Source: Dentipellis sp. KUC8613
Lineage: Eukaryota > Basidiomycota > Agaricomycetes > Russulales > Hericiaceae
Direction: 5' to 3'
DNA: 64,000 bases
NCBI GenBank assembly: GCA_002286715.1
Contig: NSJX01000042.1
Coordinates: 1 to 64,000, forward strand
Positions 57,550 through 64,000 of this stretch are shown here, piece by piece (the stretch's first letter is position 1; each line of letters opens with the position of its first letter). Below the pieces are notes generated by a model, which was given only the letters and a program-made list of their open reading frames with translations, was not told where the DNA came from and ran no database searches. The translations under genes and the position numbers were made by a program.

Positions 57550-59341
57550 TCACTCCTCGTCGGGTATTTCGGCGACTACCGCGCTCTTGCCCTCGAGCAT
57601 CATCACGATGTCCTCGAGCTCGTCCGCGGACCGGCGGGGCTTCACCTCGTCGATGCGCTCTTCGACTTCGGGTTCTGGTGCGTCGGCAGAGTGGTGCAAG
57701 TCGGATGCGGCGTCAACGGAGGAAATATCCTTGGTCTCCGGCTCGGGAACGATTGCGGCCTCAGGCTCTGGTTCGTGGGTGGCGACCTCTGCAGCCTCAA
57801 CAGGAGCGGCATCCTCGGCAGCAACCTCGGGTTCTGCCTCAGCTTCAGCTTCGGCTTCGGTCGCGGCTTCAGTGGTATGTTCGATGTGCTCCTGGGTATT
57901 CTCCGCCTCGTGCGCCTCCTCGACTTCAACTTCGACCTCGGGCTCGGGCTCAGGCTCGTGAACCTCCTCCACATGCTCAGGCTCAGGCTCATTAACCTCT
58001 TCTACAAGCTCCTCGTGCTCGTGCTCATGCTCGTGCTCCTCCAGCGCAGGCTCGTCGTGGATCTCCGGGATATCATCGTGGGGGTCTTCATGCGCAATCT
58101 CCTCATCGATTTCCTCATGCTCGTCCTCGTGAACCTCAGGCTCAGTCTCGCCCGATCCCTCCTTCTTGTGCCCATTCTGCGCAGCCTTCGCACCCGCGGC
58201 CGCCCCGACAAGCTTCTTTGGCACCGCACCCCTCCCCGCACCCCCCGCCGCCGCCCCACGCGTACTCGGCACAGTGCCTCTCCTAGCCGGCGCACCGCGC
58301 CCCCTCGCAGGAGCCGGGACACTCGGCAGCGCCGCCGCCGCACGCGCCTTGCTGGCCGACGCCGCCGTGGGCTTGCTCAGGCGCGACAGGTCGACCTTGC
58401 GCGCGGCGCCGCCCGCAGGGCTCGGCGTCGCAGGCTGCGCGTTGCGCGCGCGCGCGAGCGACGCGGCCGTCGGCGCGAACAGGCCCGAGGCGGGCGTCTT
58501 CGGGCGCGCCTGCGGCGTCGACGAGGGCGTTTTCGGACGCGACACGCGCGGCGCGGGCGTCGGCGACTTGGCCGTGCGCGACGTCGATTTGGACGGGGTG
58601 GACGCCGGCGCGTGCGACGGCGCGCGCGACGGCGTCTTCGGGCGCAGGCCGGCCGCGGGCGGCGCGTGCGCCTTGGGCGGGGGCGGGCCCATCGACGCGC
58701 GCGCCGCGGCGGGCTTGGACGGCGCGGGGGTGGACTTGGACGGCGAGGTGGGGTGCGGCTTGGCCGGGGCCGAGTGGCGCGGCGCCGCGGTGGTCTTACG
58801 CGCCGCGGCGATCGCTGGCGCGGCCTTGGGCGGCGGGGCGTTCGTTGACGCGCGGGTGGCGGTTCCAGGTTCTGGGTCGGAGCGTGCGTTGGTGGGGGTG
58901 GCGACATCGGCCGGGGTAGTGGGCTCGGGCTCGGCGGCGGGCGGGAGGGTCTCGAGCGTGGGCGGTGGGCTGAGGGTGCTCTTGCGCGTGAGAAGGATGC
59001 TGGACGTTGGTGGGCTGTTTGGTTTGGACGAGGGCGCGCTCTTCGCGACTGGGGGCCATTCTCGCGAGGCCTTGAGCTCCTCCTTGACGGAGTCCCCCGT
59101 GGTGTGCGAGAGCACGCTGGATGTGCGGCTCGGGGTCAAGGTGCCATTGCTCGGCGGGGACGTCGAGCCTACGGACTGGCGCTTTGTCTGCTGCTCAAAA
59201 CGACCGATGAGATTTGCGACAGATTGACGGGGGCGCTCGTCCGGCAGCGGCCTGAGGAACGTAGGTCAGACACGATTGATCAGATGGATGCACGATAGAA
59301 CGAGAAACAGCTGCTGGTTCTCGCAGCGCGACAACTTACAT
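57550..59341 (-). CDS. Bipartite basic/acidic low-complexity protein, start codon split by an intron
   Basis: Predicted 567 residues. The frame 57550-59251 opens with P-L-P-D-E-R-P-R-Q-S-V-A-N-L-I-G-R-F-E-Q-Q but has no suitable ATG. A GT-AG intron (59252-59339) joins AT at 59340-59341 to the G at 59251, creating ATG. The N-terminal two thirds are Pro/Ala/Ser/Thr/Lys-rich and strongly basic with repeated S-P-S-K-S-T-P and R-P-K-T-P-S motifs, as in microtubule- or chromatin-associated proteins. The C-terminal third is Glu-rich with E-H-E-H-E-H-E-H-E-E and E-P-E-P-E-P-E runs, ending A-E-I-P-D-E-E. No folded domain is recognised beyond the short R-Q-S-V-A-N-L-I-G-R-F-E motif. A cytoskeletal role is inference only. 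Confidence 0.75.
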
Positions 59342-59834
59342 GCTGCTTGGTGGTCGTCAGGAGATATCCGAAATGACAGTAGGCTTGCGATGTGGTGGAG
59401 GAAGGGAGAAAGAAAGCGAATGGAGGACGTGGACGTTGGCAACCGTGACGGAGTCGGCTTGCTCTCGGGGCACAAGCGAGTTACCATTCGCGATCGACTC
59501 GGGTTAGGGTTCCACCCATTTCATATTCTCTCCAGTATTCCCCGGAGTTCTACAGCTTGACTGCGATCCCAGCTCAGCTTTACCTTCCTTCGGTAAGTTC
59601 AAGGTCCTGTTCAAAGGTACTCGCAATCGAAATTTAAATAGTGATCCCTATCTCATTGTTTTACTATCTGACCTGTGGTCTAGAGCGCTCCGAGCTTGCG
59701 AACACTCACAGAATACCCCTTTTTTCAATTGCCCTGAACTTATATAGGCTGGCAGCATCGAGACTTTTCTCCCCTAGCCAGCCCCCTACCTCCTCGCGCC
59801 CCTACGACCAGCAGCCAGCAGCCAGAGTCCAACC
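59342..59834. promoter_or_regulatory. Divergent 5' region of the low-complexity and luciferase-domain genes
   Basis: Includes the probable non-coding first exon of the minus-strand gene (before the split ATG) and the promoter of the plus-strand gene. TTATATAGG at 59740-59748 is a TATA-like element about 90 bp before the ATG at 59835. Confidence 0.4.
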
Positions 59835-60788
59835 ATGTCGCTCATCATCCTCGGCCTCGCCGTCCTGGTGTCCATCCCGATCTACAAGAACTACCGCGCG
59901 TACATGAACAGCGGGCCGGGCGGGCTCCCGCACAACGCGCTGGGCTGGCTCAAGGCGACGTCGCTCAAGCCCTTCGGGCACGAGCAGATCAGCACGGAGA
60001 TGTACGACGCGGACCCGAACCAGGAGAGCTGGCTCGCGCCCGGCAGGAGCCCCGATCCGCCGGACCTGAAGGACCTGAAGGACGACGACGCGTACGAGCT
60101 CGAGTCCCTCGAGAGCGTCCTCCCGCGGCGCAGGGGCCTGCGCCCGCCCACGAGCTGGCACTTCATCCCTCACCGGCAGCTCGCCGACGGGAGTTCCTTG
60201 CACATCCGCCGGGTACGTACATATCCCACCATGTCACCCTGCGTGTCCTTCTTACGCACGGTATTCCCACAGCTCATGGTCGAGAGCCTGTACAGCGTCG
60301 CGCGCGCGAACCCGAGCCTGGTCGCCCTAGACATGTCCCCGCACGAGCGCATCCACCAGGCGCTCGTCGTCGCGCCGGGCGTGCCCTCGCCGCACGCGAC
60401 GGCCGACGCAGCGCTGCGCGAGATCGCGCACGTGCACGAGAGCACGGACGGCTCGCTGCACGTCGTGCTCGCGCCCGCGGACTGCAAAATCGGTGCGTCT
60501 ACGCGTCTTGCTTGCTTCCAAGTCTTTCTGTTCCTGTCTGGTGGGTGAGATGCGAGACGACGATGGCTGAGTCGACTTTGCGCTGCAGTGATCACGCAGG
60601 GCTGGGGCCAGCGCCACCCGCTGTCGCACCCACACCGCCGCGAGCTGTGGAAGACGGGCGTGACGTCGCTGCCCAAGGAGTACCTCATGATCTACGCGCC
60701 GCGGAGCGAGGTCGAGGTGCAGATCGTGATGCGTATCGTCCGTGCGGCTGCGGGGTATATGACGGGCAGCAGGGATATTAAAGTGTGA
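59835..60788 (+). CDS. Luciferase-domain (DUF5519-like) membrane-anchored protein
   Basis: Predicted 265 residues from exons 59835-60212, 60273-60492 and 60589-60788. An N-terminal hydrophobic anchor (M-S-L-I-I-L-G-L-A-V-L-V-S-I-P-I-Y) is followed by YRAYMNSGPGGLPHNALGWL. The C-terminal half has SPHERIHQALVVAPG, DGSLHVVLAPADCK, GWGQRHPLSH and LMIYAPRSEVEVQIVMRIV with AGYMTG, the features of the fungal 'luciferase domain' family. The name comes from distant similarity; most members have no known activity and the reaction is unknown. The start is the ATG after ACC, giving the anchor. Confidence 0.85.
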
Positions 60789-62141
60789 ACGGGCTGGGAC
60801 ATTACGAAAGCGACTTTCATGGTGTATAACAGGGTCATCGGGACTGGTAGACTTCGTGGACTTTTGGACGGCTTGTTTGCCTTCAACCGACTTTGTAACG
60901 TGTACCAATGTCTTGCTAGCACTTGTACAACGCCAATAATCTTTTCCTTTCCTTATCAACTGAAACCAACGTCTCACCTTCACCTTCTCATCCAGTCGAA
61001 GCTCAGCTCACACCAAAACCTCCCAAAATCGAAAGTTCCAAAAACATTCCAAACTCTATTGCGTAAACTGCGTGATTTGAATAAGTACATCGTGTCAATG
61101 GGAGCTATGGGCGGTAGGCGGTGGAGTGAGGGGGGTTGTTCATTATATGTTTGCGAGTAGGTAGGCAGGGAGGCAGGGAGGCAGGGAGGCAACTAAGTAT
61201 AACCATAACCGGGCATCGAGAACTCAAAGACGAAAACGAAGACGGAGGCCACAACACGTGTCTATCAATGCCACTCCAAAACGGACCAACGGGGATGGAA
61301 TAACGAAGCGGCGCGGGACCCGGGATGAATGAATGAGAAGAACTGAATGTACAGCGCTCAACGCGTTTGAAAGAGCCGGTGCGACGGCAGGCCGATGGAC
61401 GTTCGACCTCCTCCGCGAGCGGGACGGCCAAAATACCCTCCACCAAGATGATGCTGCGCATCGCAGACCCGCGTTCTGCAGAGACGGACGGTGTCATCTG
61501 TGAGAGTTGACCTGGAGCGCGGGTGCATAGGGACCTAGGACCGTGGCGAAGGCACGGGGTATTCCCGGGGTCCGCGACGGGAGGAACCAGAGATATTCAA
61601 GTGGGGGCGTCGGCAAGAGCAGTAGTCGTGCGGCGTGTGTTCAGCTCGCATGGGCGCTGCGGGGGTGGGGTCTTGTGCCTAGGTGCAGGTCGACAAGATG
61701 CGGGACGGATCGTGGTGCGATACCAATGTTCGAAAAGTATATACGGGTATCAGAATCGATGACGAAAAAAAATGCGATGTGATATGTATGTGTTGGGAAT
61801 GGGAAATGTGTGAAGGCGGAGATCCAGAGTCGAGACGGGATGCAGGTACTCAAGTTGAGGATGCTGAAGTCGCGTGCAAAAGGGAGCTGAGGGTCGAGTA
61901 CACAACGTGCCATAAGAATGTCGACGGCTGTGGGCTGAGACTGCAGTGCGAGGAGGGGCAAAGCATGAAGAAGACATCAAACAAGTAAACGCCTTGTCGA
62001 GTCGAGTCGGGTCCGTGCGCCCCGAGGATTGAAATCGATGTATCCGCGAGAAGACGAGAGGAGAGAACGTAAAAAACCGGAAGAAGCAAGACGTTGATAT
62101 ACAAAGCATGCACGTATGCGCGGACACCCAGACAGCAGCCA
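60789..62141. other. Convergent 3' flanks, no gene recognised
   Basis: Between the luciferase-domain gene and the Ca2+-ATPase gene. Contains one short tandem repeat and scattered small open frames without family features. Confidence 0.5.
61163..61191. repeat. (AGGCAGGG)n tandem repeat
   Basis: Three and a half units of an 8-bp G-rich repeat. Confidence 0.9.
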
Positions 62142-64000
62142 TCACGACCGCCGTGTGGGCGATGGTGGTGGCGGCCCGCCGAGGACCTTGTATACCGGGT
62201 CGTCGCGGGCGGTGTCCGGGTGCACTTCGAACTTGTTCTCCCATAGTGCAGCGGAGGACTTGGACGGATCGAAGCCGGCGGGGTCAGAGAGTGACCCATT
62301 CGACTGCGGTGTCCAACTCGAGCCTACAATGTGGGATGCCATGAGCGAAGGCAGCATGGTCAGCAGCTCCGGACTACAAAGAAGCGAAAGGTCAGCAAAC
62401 GAGGAGGCAGTTCAGGCAAAGCATAACACGTACACGACCCTTGGCGCCGCTTGGTCAGGGCGCGAAGTCCTACTCTTGACAACAAACGACGACGAGCGAA
62501 TACGGCCGCCACGGAGCTTCGAGAACGTGCCGAGGTTGTCGCGCACGCGGTCCATCGCAAAGTCGAGGCCAGGGGCAGCGTCGGCACGGGCATCGGGGCG
62601 CACAGTGGGCAGAATCACGGGCTTGGGGATCAGGCGGACGAGCTTGAAGAAGCGTTCGCAGGGCGGGTTGGGGATGACACGGATGAGCGCGCCGAGCGGG
62701 ATCGAGACGAAGCCCAGCGCGAGCGAGATGCCCCACTCCCGCCCGCCGATGCGCGTAACCTGGAATGCAGAGCCGCCGACGAAGACAATCATGATTTGCA
62801 CAGCGACCTCTGCGTGCGTGAAAGAAATGACGTGTCAGTAAAAACGGACGGAAGAGCGCAGCCAACCGACAAACCGATAAACGTGATGGTCATGAAATAC
62901 CAGTTCTGGAGAACGCCCTCGAAGATGTTGAACTTCCTGTCGAGGCGACGGCTGTTCACCGAGTTGAAGATCTGTGCAAAAACAAAGGTGTTGAACACGA
63001 GCGTCTGCACGATCTTGTCGTGCTTGCTCGCGTCAGAATCGCCAGGGTGGAAACCGAGAATCCGCGCGCCGAGGAAGTGGAAAACAAGGATGATGACAAT
63101 CTGATATATAGACTGGCCAATAATTTGCTTGATCATGTCGACTGTGAACAGAGGTGCCGTCTTCTTGTCGGGCTTACGGTCCAGCAGGGCAGGTGACGCA
63201 GGGTCGGTGGCGAGTGCGAGTGCGGCGAAGGTGTCCATGATGATGTTGATCCAAAGCAGCTGTACAGCGCTCAAGACTGACGATTCCGAATTCGAAGCGA
63301 TAGCCGTCACAAAAGTGATCACCACAGCAGTTACGTTCGTCGAGATCTGGAACTGGAGGAACTTGCGCACGGCATCGTTGACACAACGACCCCACATAAT
63401 AGCCTTGACAATAGACGAGAAGTTGTCGTCCATAAGAATGATGTCCGAGGCCTCCTTGGCCACCTCCGTGCCGGCAATACCCATTGAGAAACCGACGTGC
63501 GCGGTCTTGAGCGCGGGGCCGTCGTTCGTGCCGTCACCAGTGACACCGGTGACGTCGCCGAGTTCCTTGAGCGTCGAAACCAGAATCCGCTTGTCCTCGG
63601 GCGACGAGCGCGCAAGGACCTGCAGCCGTGGTACCACAGCCTTCATGACGTCCGGCGAGAGAGCCCTGAACACGGGGCCTTCCATGACGATTCCGCCTGC
63701 GGTGTAGATCCCGCACTGCTGCGCGATGGAGCGAGCGGTGAGCACGTTGTCGCCAGTACACATCTTGACCTGCACGCCGGCCTTGTGGCAGTTTGCCACG
63801 GCCTCGCGAACACCGGGACGTAAGGGATCCTCGATACCAGTGATGGCGATGAGCGTCAGATCCGTTGCAAGGTCGTCGTATTCGACTTCGTCCTTCGCTG
63901 CGAAGCGGACGTTCTTCGGCGGCCACTGCTCGTAGTCCTTGTAGCAGATGGCGATCGTCCGCAGCGTCTGTCCAGCGTAGAATGTGATTGTCCTAGAGAT
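62142..64000 (-). CDS. PMC1-type Ca2+-transporting P-type ATPase (3' part)
   Basis: Partial gene running off the right end; exons seen are 62875-64000 (open), 62434-62809 and 62142-62373. The C-terminal half of a P2B ATPase is clear: IEDPLRPGVREAVANCHKAG, MCTGDNVLTARSIA, the hinge motif VTGVTGDGTNDGPALKTAHVG, GIAGTEVAKEASDIILMDDN, GRCVNDAVRKFLQFQ, WINIIMDTFAALALATDP, then the last membrane helices (F-N-T-F-V-F-A-Q-I-F-N; LGFVSIPLGALIRVIP). In fungi these pump cytosolic Ca2+ into the vacuole. The tail after the last helix is long (about 150 residues), rich in Ser, Pro and Arg, and contains R-T-S-R-P. The phosphorylated Asp and N-terminal part lie beyond the window. Confidence 0.96.

Noticed and set aside
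57691..59227. Long plus-strand open frames (up to 385 codons) opposite the low-complexity protein gene
   Set aside because: They mirror the GC-rich, repetitive codons of the minus-strand gene and translate to Arg- or Leu/Gly-rich sequence without any family feature.

Overview
The window is fungal nuclear DNA. Genes carry short GT-AG introns (about 40-80 nt), coding sequence is GC-rich, and the gene families (F-box proteins starting with a short M-H-R/K-C-type N-terminus, DUF6534 membrane proteins, GroES-like reductase clusters, a luciferase-domain protein) point to an Agaricomycete basidiomycete, possibly a polypore. The taxon is inference; the eukaryotic, intron-rich nature is seen directly.

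Layout. (1) 0-16 kb: five paralogous medium-chain dehydrogenase/reductase (MDR, GroES-like) genes at 0.8-2.0, 3.6-4.9, 6.4-7.7 (all minus), 12.0-13.3 and 14.4-15.7 kb (both plus), with a DUF6534 membrane-protein gene at 9.1-11.2 kb between them. A truncated F-box 3' end lies at the left edge. Directly downstream of the third MDR gene is a start-less spliced reading frame of unknown family. (2) 16-20 kb: two convergent F-box genes of one family. (3) 21.4-24.9 kb: a Pps1-type dual-specificity phosphatase. (4) 25-31.1 kb: about 6 kb in which I recognise no gene, with simple repeats, a near-perfect hairpin and diverged repeated blocks. (5) 31-38 kb: F-box gene, 12-exon aldo/keto reductase, F-box gene. 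(6) 38.4-53 kb: compact housekeeping segment: PLP-homeostasis protein (YggS/PROSC), ALG12 mannosyltransferase, Adp1-like ABC transporter with EGF-like modules, a Cys-rich membrane protein, a small conserved hypothetical, Pwp1 WD40 ribosome-biogenesis factor, and a tail-anchored protein that may be Pex26-like. (7) 53.5-54.3 kb: a terminal-inverted-repeat element (46-bp perfect TIRs, TTA target duplication) whose interior is a 465-base run of N. (8) 54.7-64 kb: fifth complete F-box gene, a Pro/Ala-basic plus Glu-acidic low-complexity protein with a start codon split by an intron, a luciferase-domain protein, and the 3' part of a PMC1-type Ca2+ P-type ATPase running off the right end.

Two lineage-type expansions dominate: MDR reductases (TATA-driven, probably inducible metabolism) and an F-box family with a conserved phase-0 intron and a shared C-terminal domain. 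They interleave with ordinary conserved genes. No polyketide synthase, NRPS or terpene synthase was recognised, so the MDR set is not shown to be a classical secondary-metabolite cluster. Exon coordinates were worked out by eye from splice signals, reading-frame phase and comparison among paralogs; no search was run.
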